This document shows, one piece after another, positions 42,375 to 50,811 of a stretch of 64,000 bases of DNA. Position 1 is the stretch's first letter. Each line of letters starts with the position of its first letter. The position numbers were made by a program, and so were the translations under genes. Below the pieces are notes generated by a model. That model worked only from the letters and a program-made list of their open reading frames with translations, was not told the DNA's origin and did not search any database. The DNA comes from Gammaproteobacteria bacterium (GTDB lineage: Bacteria > Pseudomonadota > Gammaproteobacteria > Steroidobacterales > Steroidobacteraceae): NCBI GenBank assembly GCA_028293765.1, contig JAQGOG010000089.1, forward strand, positions 1 through 64,000. The letters are read 5' to 3'.

Positions 42375-43274
42375 TCAACCCAGTTTCAGTCGCTCCCGCG
42401 TCTGCGCCGGAGTGAGAACGCGAGCTCCCATGGCTTCGATGATCGTGCGCGCCTTCTCGACCAACTGCGCATTGCTCGCATACACACCGCGGCTCAAGTA
42501 CAGATTGTCCTCGAGACCCACCCGCACATTGCCGCCGAGGAGGAGGGATTGGGCCACCCATGGCATCTGCATGCGGCTAACGGCGAAGGACGTCCAAATC
42601 GCGCCCGGGGGCAGCGTATTCACCATTGCGAGCAGGTGACCCGTATCCGCGGGCACACCGTACGGAATTCCCATGCAGAGCTGGATCAAGGCGGGCGAGG
42701 GGATGAGGTCCTCCTTGATCATCTGCCTGACGAACCAGAGATTGCCCGTGTCGAACACTTCGAGCTCCGGCTTCACTCCGAGGTCCCGCAGAATGCCGGC
42801 GCCTTTGCGCAGGTAATTCGGCGTGGAGATATAAGCGCGGTTGCCATCGCCGAAGTTGAGACTGCCGCAGTCGAGTGTGGCGATGTCGGGGCGATAGAGG
42901 CCCTCCTGGCACAGGTCGATTACGTGCCGCATCCGGTCTTCCTGGCTCACGAAATCCGTGCCCGGCGCGGGTGTGTCTTGCAGACCATTGTCGCCGACAC
43001 AGATGTAGCCACCCATGCCGCAGGTGAGGTTGACGATCACGTCGACCTTGCTCTCGCGGATTCGCTTCACGACCTCGCGATAGTGGCGCGTCTCCATGCT
43101 GAAAGCGCCGGTCTCGGGGTCGCGCACGTGGATGTGCACGATAGCGGCGCCAGCCTTTGCGGCCTCGATCGCCGTAGTGGCGATCTGCTCAGGCGTGATC
43201 GCGCAATGGGGGCTTTTGGTGACCTTGGTGTCGTCGCCCGTAACGGCGCACGTGATGATGACGTCAGGATTCAT
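42375..43274 (-). CDS. BKACE (DUF849) beta-keto acid cleavage enzyme, likely dehydrocarnitine-cleaving
   Basis: A 299-residue TIM-barrel zinc enzyme. MNPDVIITCAVTGDDTKVTK opens it. Zinc ligands His 47 and His 49 are in AIVHIHVRDPETGAF, with more active-site residues in LDCGSLNFGDGNR and VRVGLEDNLYLSRG. BKACE enzymes condense a beta-keto acid with acetyl-CoA. Genes linked to carnitine dehydrogenase act on 3-dehydrocarnitine, giving betainyl-CoA and acetoacetate. It is the first gene of the reverse-strand operon, with the AT-rich candidate operator 30-55 bp upstream. Confidence 0.92.
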   Translation of the reverse strand: MNPDVIITCAVTGDDTKVTKSPHCAITPEQIATTAIEAAKAGAAIVHIHVRDPETGAFSMETRHYREVVKRIRESKVDVIVNLTCGMGGYICVGDNGLQDTPAPGTDFVSQEDRMRHVIDLCQEGLYRPDIATLDCGSLNFGDGNRAYISTPNYLRKGAGILRDLGVKPELEVFDTGNLWFVRQMIKEDLIPSPALIQLCMGIPYGVPADTGHLLAMVNTLPPGAIWTSFAVSRMQMPWVAQSLLLGGNVRVGLEDNLYLSRGVYASNAQLVEKARTIIEAMGARVLTPAQTRERLKLG

Positions 43275-43303
43275 GGCAGCCTCGCAAGGAGCCCGCGGCG
43301 GTT

Positions 43304-43328
43304 AATATTATGGGGTCAATAATATAAT
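43304..43328. promoter_or_regulatory. AT-rich inverted repeat upstream of the BKACE operon
   Basis: ATATTAT at 43305-43311 and ATAATAT at 43319-43325 form a perfect 7-bp inverted repeat with a 7-bp spacer. The overlapping word AATAATATAAT (43318-43328) is the exact reverse complement of the word at 35436-35446. It lies 30 bp upstream of the BKACE start codon, a fitting place for an operator overlapping the promoter, and 116 bp upstream of murJ. Confidence 0.5.
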
Positions 43329-43444
43329 GTGGCGGCAGCGCGCCGCAAGCGACCTTGGTGGGTATCCCCCGCGGTCACTCTTCTGCCCGCCGGAGCACCG
43401 TTGCGATGGCCGGACCGCCTTGCGGATGCTACCTTGGCGCCCGC

Positions 43445-45085
43445 ATGCCACCAGGCGATATACCCGCGACCGGAGCGCCCACGCCGCTTCCGGATTCCCG
43501 CGCTGAAAAACTGAATACCAAAGCCGCTGGCATCGTAGGCCTCGCGGTGCTGTGCAGTCGTGTGCTGGGGCTTGCTCGTGAGCAGATCTTCGCCGCGATC
43601 TTTGGCGGCGGGCGGCTCATGGACGCCTTCACCATCGCCTTTCGCATTCCGAACCTGCTCCGCGATCTGTTCGCCGAGGGTGCGCTGTCAACCGCCTTCG
43701 TAACCACGTTCAGCAAGACGACTGCGGTGCAGGGCGACGCAGCGGCGTGGCGACTGGCCGATAAGGTGGCCACTCTCGCCATCATCGTCCTCAGTGCCAT
43801 CACCATAGCGGGGATAATTTCCGCCCCCTGGCTCGTGTCCGTTCTCGCCCCGGGTTTCGATGGCGACAAGGCGGCTCTCACCGTCACTCTCACCCGGGTC
43901 ATGTATCCGTTCATCCTGCTCGTCTCGCTGGCGGCGCTGGTGATGGGAATGTTGAACGCGAAGAACGTGTTCGGCGTGCCGGCGATGGCCTCGAGCTTTT
44001 TCAACCTGGGTTCGATCGTCGCCGGGGTGCTGCTCGGCTGGTGGCTGGACCATGATTTCGGCACGCGCTCGATATTGGGTCTGGCGATAGGGACGCTCAT
44101 CGGCGGCGGGCTGCAGTTGGCCGTGCAACTGCCGTCGGTCCGCCGGCTGGGTTACGTGTTTCATCCGGATTTCCAGTGGCGCGACCCAGGCGTGAAAGCG
44201 ATCCTGCGCCTGATGGGACCGTCAGTCGTGGCGGCCAGTACGACGCAGGTGAACGTGCTGGTCAACTCGGTGTTCGCCTCGCAGCTCGGCGATGGTCCGA
44301 CATTCTGGCTCACCGTTGCTTTCCGTTTGATGCAACTGCCTCTGGGCATCTTCGGCGTAGCGCTCGGCACCGTTGCGTTGCCATTGCTGGCCAGAATGGC
44401 CGCCAACGGCAACATGGTGTCATTTCGCAGCGAGCTGGCGCGCGGCATGCGCCTGGCATTCCTGATGACGATTCCGGCGAGCGTCGGCTTGATCATGCTC
44501 GCCGAGCCGATCATCTCGGTGCTGTACCAACACGGGAAATTCGGCGCTCACGAGACGGCGGAGTCGGCGGGCGCTCTGCGCTTCTACGCCATCGGACTCT
44601 GCGGCTACGCCGCGCTCAAGGTGCTCGTCAATGCGTTCTATGCGCTCGATCAGCGCAAGACACCCATGGTCGTCAGCTTCATCGCGGTCGGGCTCAACCT
44701 GGTGCTCAATTGGTTCTTCACTCTGCACCTGGGGTGGGGGCATCGGGGCCTGGCATTCTCGACAGCGTGCATTGCGACCACGAATTTTCTGATCTTGTAT
44801 TTCCTGATGCGCCGCCATCTGGGCTACCTCGAGTCGAGCGCGATGCTGCGCCTGCTATCGCGGCTCGCCGCGGCGTCCGCCGTGCTCGCCCTGATCTGCT
44901 GGGCGGGCGCCCATTTTCTCCTCGCCGATTGGGCTACCCAGCCCTTCTGGACCAAGCTCGGAGCGCTCACCCTTGTCATCGCGACGGGCGTTGTTGCGTT
45001 CTTCCTGTCTGCGACGGCGCTAGGCATCACCGAACTGCGTGAGATCACCCACGCGATGAAGCGTAGGTTGCGCCGCCGCGGTTGA
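43445..45085 (+). CDS. murJ: Lipid II flippase MurJ
   Basis: About 546 residues from the ATG at 43445, with some fourteen membrane helices of the MOP superfamily. The MurJ signatures are GLAVLCSRVLGLAREQIFAA, GRLMDAFTIAFRIPNLLRDL and FAEGALSTAFVTTFS. Later features include FPFILLVSLAAL-like MYPFILLVSLAALVMGMLNA and FYALDQRKTPMVVSF. It flips the peptidoglycan precursor lipid II across the inner membrane and is normally essential. It is transcribed away from the carnitine cluster. The exact start is uncertain since several upstream codons are open. Confidence 0.95.
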   Translation: MPPGDIPATGAPTPLPDSRAEKLNTKAAGIVGLAVLCSRVLGLAREQIFAAIFGGGRLMDAFTIAFRIPNLLRDLFAEGALSTAFVTTFSKTTAVQGDAAAWRLADKVATLAIIVLSAITIAGIISAPWLVSVLAPGFDGDKAALTVTLTRVMYPFILLVSLAALVMGMLNAKNVFGVPAMASSFFNLGSIVAGVLLGWWLDHDFGTRSILGLAIGTLIGGGLQLAVQLPSVRRLGYVFHPDFQWRDPGVKAILRLMGPSVVAASTTQVNVLVNSVFASQLGDGPTFWLTVAFRLMQLPLGIFGVALGTVALPLLARMAANGNMVSFRSELARGMRLAFLMTIPASVGLIMLAEPIISVLYQHGKFGAHETAESAGALRFYAIGLCGYAALKVLVNAFYALDQRKTPMVVSFIAVGLNLVLNWFFTLHLGWGHRGLAFSTACIATTNFLILYFLMRRHLGYLESSAMLRLLSRLAAASAVLALICWAGAHFLLADWATQPFWTKLGALTLVIATGVVAFFLSATALGITELREITHAMKRRLRRRG

Positions 45086-45308
45086 TGCCTGGCGGAGCTG
45101 CCACATCGCCGGAGGGATCCGGGCACGATGCATGCGACGCCGACGCGCACTTACTGCAAAGGTCCCATGCTGCGACGCATTCGTTGCCCGGATGCAACGC
45201 AGCGTGTGCGCAAGCGGGTGCGACCGTGCGTCGCACGGGTATCCCACCAGGGAATGCCCCGGGGTCGACGATGAGCACGCGGAGCGTGCGCAATCGGAGA
45301 ATCTGAAC
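45086..45308. other. Hairpin-rich intergenic region between murJ and the barrel protein
   Basis: The 223-bp gap has no credible gene but several perfect inverted repeats. GTGCGAC (45218-45224) pairs with GTCGCAC (45230-45236), and GCACGC (45275-45280) with GCGTGC (45284-45289). Further partial pairs lie around 45170-45200. One may be the murJ terminator, and the last is in the leader of the barrel gene. Confidence 0.45.
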
Positions 45309-45977
45309 ATGAAGCGTTATATCTGGTCGTTAGGCGCGATGCTGTTGGTTGGCACCTGCGTACCCGCGCTCGCACAGGTCTATGACCCGCAGCAGCGGCC
45401 ACTTCAGTGGCACATTGACGCAGGATATAGCCTCACCACTGGCCGCACGGCTGACTTTCTCGACAACGGCTGGTCGATCGGGTCAGGGGTGACGTGGCGA
45501 CCGTTAGCCGACTCGCCGCTCGCGCTGCGGGCCGACTTGCATTACACCCGCTTCAACGCTACCGACACGCTTCTGAACCTCGGCGAGGTTGCGAACCAGA
45601 CCCGTATCGACGCCGGCAACGGCCAGATCGTGGGTCTCGATGTCGACGCTGTTTTTAACGTTCCGCTCGGTAGGGGTGTGCGCGGCTATCTGTTGGCGGG
45701 TGTCGGTGTCGACTATCGTCGCATCGAGCTCACGCAGACCGTAGCCGTAGCCGGTTACGTATGCGATGCCTGGTGGGGTTTCTGCGGCCGGGCAGTTTTC
45801 CCGGGCGACGTGCTCGTCGACCGCGAGGAGACGACCCGGTTCGCGTGGAATGCCGGCGTCGGCGTTGAATTCGCGCTGTATGGCGGGCAATCGTGGTTCA
45901 TCGAGGCGCGCTACAACCGAATGGAAACGCAGCAACCGACCGAGTTCATTCCAATTCGGGTCGGCCTTCGGTTTTGA
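45309..45977 (+). CDS. Outer-membrane beta-barrel protein
   Basis: A 222-residue protein with a signal peptide (MKRYIWSLGAMLLVGTCVPALAQ). The mature part has alternating hydrophobic/polar strands typical of small OmpA/OmpX-like barrels: WHIDAGYSLTTGRTADFLD, GWSIGSGVTWRPL, LALRADLHYTRFNAT, RGYLLAGVGVDYRRIELTQ and WFIEARYNRMETQ. It ends in a C-terminal aromatic, IPIRVGLRF, the outer-membrane insertion signal. A loop carries CDAWWGFCG, probably disulfide bonded. Function unknown. Its stop codon abuts that of convergent hutG. Confidence 0.8.
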   Translation: MKRYIWSLGAMLLVGTCVPALAQVYDPQQRPLQWHIDAGYSLTTGRTADFLDNGWSIGSGVTWRPLADSPLALRADLHYTRFNATDTLLNLGEVANQTRIDAGNGQIVGLDVDAVFNVPLGRGVRGYLLAGVGVDYRRIELTQTVAVAGYVCDAWWGFCGRAVFPGDVLVDREETTRFAWNAGVGVEFALYGGQSWFIEARYNRMETQQPTEFIPIRVGLRF

Positions 45978-46814
45978 TCAAGTCGCCGAGGTTGCGAACT
46001 GCGCGCACGCCCGCAGGACGCGCTCGAGCAATGCGCGCATTGGCATGGCCAACGCCTCATCGTAGGCGGTCGGCCAATCGGCAGGGCCGACCGCCTCGCG
46101 TGGCTCGCGCATATAGCCGCGACAGGCAAGCTCCATCTGCATGGCGTGCACGCCATCGACGGGGTGCCCGTAATGGCGCGTCGTGTAACCGCCTTTGAAG
46201 CGCCCGTTCGTCACGCGACTGAAGTCCCCATCACTGCAGATCGCCTCAACTTGCGCCGTCAACACTGGCGAGCAACTCAAGCCGCTGTTTGTCCCGATGT
46301 TGAAGTTGGGCAACATGCCCTCGAACAGGCGCGGAATCCGCGAGCGGATTGCGTGACAGTCATACAGTGTTACGACGCAGTGCCGCGCACGCAACCGTGC
46401 GATTTCTGCGGCTACGGCTCGATGATAAGGTTCGAAGTAGGCAAGCCTGCGAGCTGCAATTTCTTTCTCACCCGGAGCGTGACCCGCGCGATAAAGGGGC
46501 TCACCGTCGAACGTCGTGGTGGGACACAGTTCGGTCGTCGCCTGCCCGGGGTAAAGTGAGACGCCGGATGGGTCGCGGTTGACGTCGATTACGGTGCGGG
46601 AGATCGCCGTTCGGATGACCGTCGCTCCGAGGCTACCGGCGAAGTCGTACAGCTTGTCGATCCACCAGTCCGCGTCCCTGCGTGCCAACCACGAAGACAC
46701 CAATCCGCCCTCGATCCCTGCTACGAGCTCTGTTCCAGTGTGCGGCATCGTCACCACCAGGGGTCCTGACCCGCGCAGCACGGTCAACCATCGCGGCTCG
46801 GTCTCGTCATTCAC
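45978..46814 (-). CDS. hutG: N-formylglutamate deformylase
   Basis: A 278-residue N-formylglutamate amidohydrolase that releases glutamate and formate, the last step of the five-step histidine pathway. Metal-binding and substrate residues are visible in LVVTMPHTGTELV, RTVIDVNRDPSGVSLYPGQ, LYDCHAIRSRIPRLFEG and TNGRFKGGYTTRHYG. It starts at a GTG at 46814 with AAGGAG at good spacing. It is divergent from hutF, its pathway partner, across 90 bp. hutU, hutH and hutI are not in the window. Confidence 0.95.
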   Translation of the reverse strand: MNDETEPRWLTVLRGSGPLVVTMPHTGTELVAGIEGGLVSSWLARRDADWWIDKLYDFAGSLGATVIRTAISRTVIDVNRDPSGVSLYPGQATTELCPTTTFDGEPLYRAGHAPGEKEIAARRLAYFEPYHRAVAAEIARLRARHCVVTLYDCHAIRSRIPRLFEGMLPNFNIGTNSGLSCSPVLTAQVEAICSDGDFSRVTNGRFKGGYTTRHYGHPVDGVHAMQMELACRGYMREPREAVGPADWPTAYDEALAMPMRALLERVLRACAQFATSAT

Positions 46815-46904
46815 TCGTTCGGCTCCTTAGGCTGCTTTCACCGCAGCCAATCATCAATAATGTACGCCTGCGAGCCGGCAGCGCACGAGAAGGGGCAAGG
46901 GGGC

Positions 46905-48275
46905 ATGAAAAATCTGTGGTTCGAGACAGCGCTGCTGCCGGACGGTTGGGCTGCCAAGGTGCGGCTGACCGCCGTGGGTGGACGCATCGAACGAATTGAG
47001 GCCGGCGTCGCCCCCACGGAAGCGGATGAGCGGCATGCCATCGGCGTGCCGGGTGTCCCCAATGTTCACAGCCACGCTTTTCAGCGCGGCCTGGCTGGCC
47101 TGACGGAGCGTCGCGGACCCACTGGGGATAGCTTCTGGACGTGGCGCGAGCTCATGTACCGTTTCGTGGAGCGCCTGGAGCCCGATGAGTTCGAAGCTAT
47201 AGCGGCGCTCGCCTATGCCGAGATGCTCGAAGGCGGCTTTACGCACGTCGGCGAATTCCACTATCTCCACCATGCTCCGGGTGGCACGCAGTTCGCCGAT
47301 CCTGGCGAACTGGCCAGCCGCATCGCGGCTGCGGCTGAGGAGACCGGGATCGGTCTCACTTTGCTGCCTACCTTTTATGCTCACAGTGGTTTTGGCGGCG
47401 CCGAGCCGACTTCCCGCCAGCGACGCTTCATCAATGACCCCGAGCGTTTTGCGCTCATCGTCGAAGCAAGCCGGACGGCGGTGAGCAGGCTCGCCGGCGC
47501 GACGGTCGGGGTGGCCCCTCACAGCCTGCGCGCCGTCACTCCAGAAGAGCTCACGGCAATCGTGCAGCTCGCGCAGGGAGATGTCATTCATATCCACATC
47601 GCCGAGCAGACGAAGGAGGTCGAGGACTGCATTGCCTGGTCGGGCCGGCGTCCGATCGAGTGGCTGCTGGAAACGCAGCCGGTCGATGAGCGCTGGTGCC
47701 TCGTGCATGCCACGCATGCGACGGACGCAGAGTTGCGAGGTGTGGCCGCAAGCCGGGCCGTCGTCGGTCTGTGTCCGATTACAGAGGCCAACCTCGGCGA
47801 CGGCACCTTTCCGGCCCCCGCGTTCCTGGCGCAGCAAGGCCGCTTCGGAATCGGCTCTGATTCGAACATCCTGCTGGATGCGGCCGAAGAACTCCGGACC
47901 TTGGAATATTCGCAGCGCCTCGCTCACCGCGCCCGCAATGTGCTGGCCTCGGCCCAGAATCACTCGACAGGCCGCAGTCTCTTCGACGGCGCATTGTCCG
48001 GGGGAACCCAGGCACTGCATTCAGAAGCGCGCCGCGGGTCCGTTGGCCTGAAGGTGGGCGCATCCGCGGACGTCGTAAGCCTGGCATCGGATCATCCGAC
48101 CCTCATCGAACGCCGTCACGACCAGATTCTCGACACCTGGATCTTCGCCAGCGGCCGCGGAGTGGTCGATTCCGTCTGGCGCGCGGGCGTGAAGGTTGTT
48201 ATCAATGGCCGTCACTACCGGCGAGATGCAATCGCGGCGCGCTATGGCCGCGCGCTGAAGAGCTTGCTCGCCTGA
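46905..48275 (+). CDS. hutF: Formimidoylglutamate deiminase
   Basis: A 456-residue amidohydrolase of the HutF family. The zinc ligands are in VPNVHSHAFQRGLAGLTERR, further ligands in VIHIHIAEQTKEVEDC and CLVHATHATDAELRG, and the catalytic Asp in FGIGSDSNILLDAAEELR. It converts N-formimino-L-glutamate to N-formyl-L-glutamate and ammonia, feeding HutG. The ATG at 46905 has AAGGGGG upstream; an earlier ATG at 46860 lacks this. It is divergent from hutG, likely sharing a regulatory region. Confidence 0.96.
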   Translation: MKNLWFETALLPDGWAAKVRLTAVGGRIERIEAGVAPTEADERHAIGVPGVPNVHSHAFQRGLAGLTERRGPTGDSFWTWRELMYRFVERLEPDEFEAIAALAYAEMLEGGFTHVGEFHYLHHAPGGTQFADPGELASRIAAAAEETGIGLTLLPTFYAHSGFGGAEPTSRQRRFINDPERFALIVEASRTAVSRLAGATVGVAPHSLRAVTPEELTAIVQLAQGDVIHIHIAEQTKEVEDCIAWSGRRPIEWLLETQPVDERWCLVHATHATDAELRGVAASRAVVGLCPITEANLGDGTFPAPAFLAQQGRFGIGSDSNILLDAAEELRTLEYSQRLAHRARNVLASAQNHSTGRSLFDGALSGGTQALHSEARRGSVGLKVGASADVVSLASDHPTLIERRHDQILDTWIFASGRGVVDSVWRAGVKVVINGRHYRRDAIAARYGRALKSLLA

Positions 48276-48364
48276 AGGATGTGGCGACCAAAGTCTCGCA
48301 TCTGCGCTAATCTCGGATGGTGCAGTGCGGTTCGCGTTTCGGTGCAGGAGGGGGTGGTTTTCAG

Positions 48365-50449
48365 ATGAACAAGATGTGGGGCGTGGTGCTCGCGGTGATA
48401 GGGGGGTTCGCGCTCGGCGGGATCGCTTTGTACCGTCAAGAGCCAATCAATTCACTGTGGATCGTCGTTGCGGCCGTCTGCGTCTACATGCTCGGGTACC
48501 GCTTCTACGCGGCATGGATCGCGGCGAAGGTCTTCGTCGTCGACCCAACTCGCGCGACTCCCGCCGAGCGCCTCAACAACGGCCGGGATTTCGTTCCCAC
48601 TCACAAATGGGTGGCCTTCGGCCATCACTTCGCGGCCATTGCCGGCCCCGGACCGCTGGTAGGTCCGACGCTGGCGGCACAGTTCGGTTATCTCCCCGGC
48701 ACTTTGTGGATCATCATCGGCTCGGTCCTCGGCGGCTGCGTGCAGGACATGACGATCCTGATGCTCTCCACACGCCGCGACGGACGCAGCCTCGGCCAGA
48801 TGGCCCGCGACGAGTTGGGGCCGCTCGGGGGTTTCGCCGCGCTGATTGGTACCCTGATGATCATGATCATTCTCATCGCCGTGCTCGGCCTCGTGGTCGT
48901 CAACGCGATGAAGCACAGCCCCTGGGCGACATCGACCGTGTTTGCCACGATCCCCGTCGCGATCTTCGTTGGCTTCTACATGCGCTCGTGGCGGCCCGGA
49001 CGGGTGCTCGAGGCGTCCGTGCTCGGCGTGGCGCTCATCTTCCTCTCGGTATTCGGCGGCGGGTGGATCGATCACCAGCCGTTGCTGCGCACGGTATTCG
49101 ACTATCCCGCTATCTCGCTCGCGGCATTCGTCATCGTCTATGGCTGGCTCGCTGCCATTCTGCCGGTCTGGTTGCTGCTCGCACCGCGCGACTACCTCTC
49201 CACCTTCCTCAAGCTCGGTACCGTTTTCCTGCTCGCCATCGCTGTTCTGCTCATGCACCCGCAGATCAAGATGCCGGCCATCACGCAGTTCGTCGACGGC
49301 ACGGGTCCGTTGTTCAGTGGCAAGGTGTTTCCGTTCGTGTTCATCACGATCGCCTGCGGCGCCATCTCGGGATTCCACGCACTCGTCTCGAGCGGCACGA
49401 CGCCGAAGCTCATCGCTAACGAGCGGGATGTGCGCCTGATCGGCTACGGCAGCATGGCGCTCGAATCGCTGGTTGCCATCATGGCGATCATCGCAGCCAC
49501 ACTCCTCGATCCTGGCGTGTACTTTGCGATCAACGTCGGTGCGGGAGTCGTCGGGGCGACACCGGAACTGGCCGTCCACACGATCACCGGTTGGGGCTTC
49601 CCCGTTACCGCGGAGCAGATGGCGAACCTCGCTCACGACATGGGTGAGAGCAGTCTGTTTGCGCGCACGGGCGGCGCACCGTCGCTCGCGGTCGGCATGG
49701 CGAGCATCTTCGGCTCGACATTCGGCCGGGGCCTGCTCAGCGTCTGGTATCACTTCGCGATCATGTTCGAAGCGGTATTCATCCTGACGACCATCGATGC
49801 CGGCACCCGCGTCGGCCGCTTCATGTTGCAGGATCTCCTCGGCCATATCTCGAAGCCGCTCGGCCGCACATCGTGGTACCCGTCAGTGGTGCTCGCGAGC
49901 ACGCTGATCGTCGCGGGCTGGGGTTATTTCCTCTACGTAGGCGTGATCGATCCGAACGGCGGCATCAACATCCTGTGGCCGCTGTTTGGCATCTCCAATC
50001 AGATGCTGGCGTGTATAGCGCTCTGCGTAGCGACGGGCATAATCATCAAGTCGGGGAGGGCGCGTTACGCGCTCGTCACGGCGCTGCCGCTCGCCTGGCT
50101 CGCGCTCGTCACGACCGTAGCCGCGTGGCAGAAAATCGTGAGTGCCGATCCGAAGCTCGGGTTCTTCTCCGCTGCGAACGATATGGCGGCGAAGCTCGCT
50201 GCTGGAGCGTTGCCGCCGGATCGGGCGGCGGTGGCCGGGCAGCTCATCTTCAATCAGCGGCTCGACGGCTGGCTGACGATCTTCTTTACCGCGGTGCTGT
50301 GGTTCGTGATTCTCGACACGAGCCGCATCTGCCTGCGCCGGTTGCGCGGCTTGCCGGTACCCAACGGCTGCGAAGCTCCTTATCAGCCTACGAAGCTGGA
50401 AGGTGTCGAGGTGGCAGCGGGGCTGCAGGGTGCGCTGGGGAGTCATTGA
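48365..50449 (+). CDS. cstA: CstA family carbon-starvation transporter
   Basis: About 694 residues with many membrane helices. Characteristic segments are GRDFVPTHKWVAFGHHFAAI, AGPGPLVGPTLAAQFGYLPG, VLGGCVQDMTILMLSTRRDG and SGFHALVSSGTTPKLIANE. CstA-type proteins import pyruvate or peptides on carbon starvation. It is followed by ybdD with a one-base overlap, the common pair. The start at 48365 has GGAGGGGG upstream; an earlier ATG at 48317 is less likely. Confidence 0.95.
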   Translation: MNKMWGVVLAVIGGFALGGIALYRQEPINSLWIVVAAVCVYMLGYRFYAAWIAAKVFVVDPTRATPAERLNNGRDFVPTHKWVAFGHHFAAIAGPGPLVGPTLAAQFGYLPGTLWIIIGSVLGGCVQDMTILMLSTRRDGRSLGQMARDELGPLGGFAALIGTLMIMIILIAVLGLVVVNAMKHSPWATSTVFATIPVAIFVGFYMRSWRPGRVLEASVLGVALIFLSVFGGGWIDHQPLLRTVFDYPAISLAAFVIVYGWLAAILPVWLLLAPRDYLSTFLKLGTVFLLAIAVLLMHPQIKMPAITQFVDGTGPLFSGKVFPFVFITIACGAISGFHALVSSGTTPKLIANERDVRLIGYGSMALESLVAIMAIIAATLLDPGVYFAINVGAGVVGATPELAVHTITGWGFPVTAEQMANLAHDMGESSLFARTGGAPSLAVGMASIFGSTFGRGLLSVWYHFAIMFEAVFILTTIDAGTRVGRFMLQDLLGHISKPLGRTSWYPSVVLASTLIVAGWGYFLYVGVIDPNGGINILWPLFGISNQMLACIALCVATGIIIKSGRARYALVTALPLAWLALVTTVAAWQKIVSADPKLGFFSAANDMAAKLAAGALPPDRAAVAGQLIFNQRLDGWLTIFFTAVLWFVILDTSRICLRRLRGLPVPNGCEAPYQPTKLEGVEVAAGLQGALGSH

Positions 50450-50658
50450 TGAGCGATCGGACGCCTGGCGATCGGACCGTGCTGCGCTGGCTGGCAGCGG
50501 CATGGCGTTATATACGGGCCGTCTCGGGAGATGATGCCTACGACCGTTATCTTGCCCATCATGCTCGCGAGCATGCGGACGAGCCGGTCATGACCCGCAA
50601 GGCCTTTTTCGCCGACTGCCAGCGCCAGAAATGGACCGGAGTGACCCGCTGCTGTTGA
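50449..50658 (+). CDS. ybdD: YbdD/YjiX family small protein (CstA partner)
   Basis: A 69-residue protein, start overlapping the cstA stop (TGATG). The segment WRYIRAVSGDDAYDRYLAHH, then MTRKAFFADCQRQKW, is the hallmark of the YbdD/YjiX (DUF466) family. These short proteins accompany CstA or BtsT and are needed for pyruvate uptake by the transporter. Coupled translation supports a subunit role. Confidence 0.93.
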   Translation: MSDRTPGDRTVLRWLAAAWRYIRAVSGDDAYDRYLAHHAREHADEPVMTRKAFFADCQRQKWTGVTRCC

Positions 50659-50702
50659 GCTGCTCGCGAACCGGCCTATCACCTAGCGGGCTGGGCGCCC
50701 CC

Positions 50703-50724
50703 GGCAAAAGCCGCGCGTTTTGCC
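50703..50724. terminator. Hairpin after ybdD
   Basis: GGCAAAA at 50703-50709 pairs with TTTTGCC at 50718-50724 around an 8-nt loop, 44 nt beyond the ybdD stop. The T-rich right arm could help release, but no T-run follows. Confidence 0.4.
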
Positions 50725-50754
50725 AGTGTGCAGCGACCCTCCCTAGTCGCGCTC

Positions 50755-50796
50755 GCTGAAAGCGCCGCAGGCTGCGCGCCCCGGGCGACTTTCAGC
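50755..50796. terminator. Long hairpin before the convergent ExbB-like gene's end
   Basis: GCTGAAAG (50755-50762) pairs with CTTTCAGC (50789-50796). The stem extends by CGCC/GGCG with one bulged A, giving about 12 bp. It lies 15 bp past the stop of the reverse-strand ExbB-like gene and probably ends that transcript. Confidence 0.45.
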
Positions 50797-50811
50797 CAAA
50801 TCAAAGAACAT

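Noticed and set aside
48452-49846. A 464-codon reverse open frame
   Set aside because: Antisense of cstA; its translation is rich in Arg, Asp, Glu and His, as expected from a complement of membrane-helix codons.
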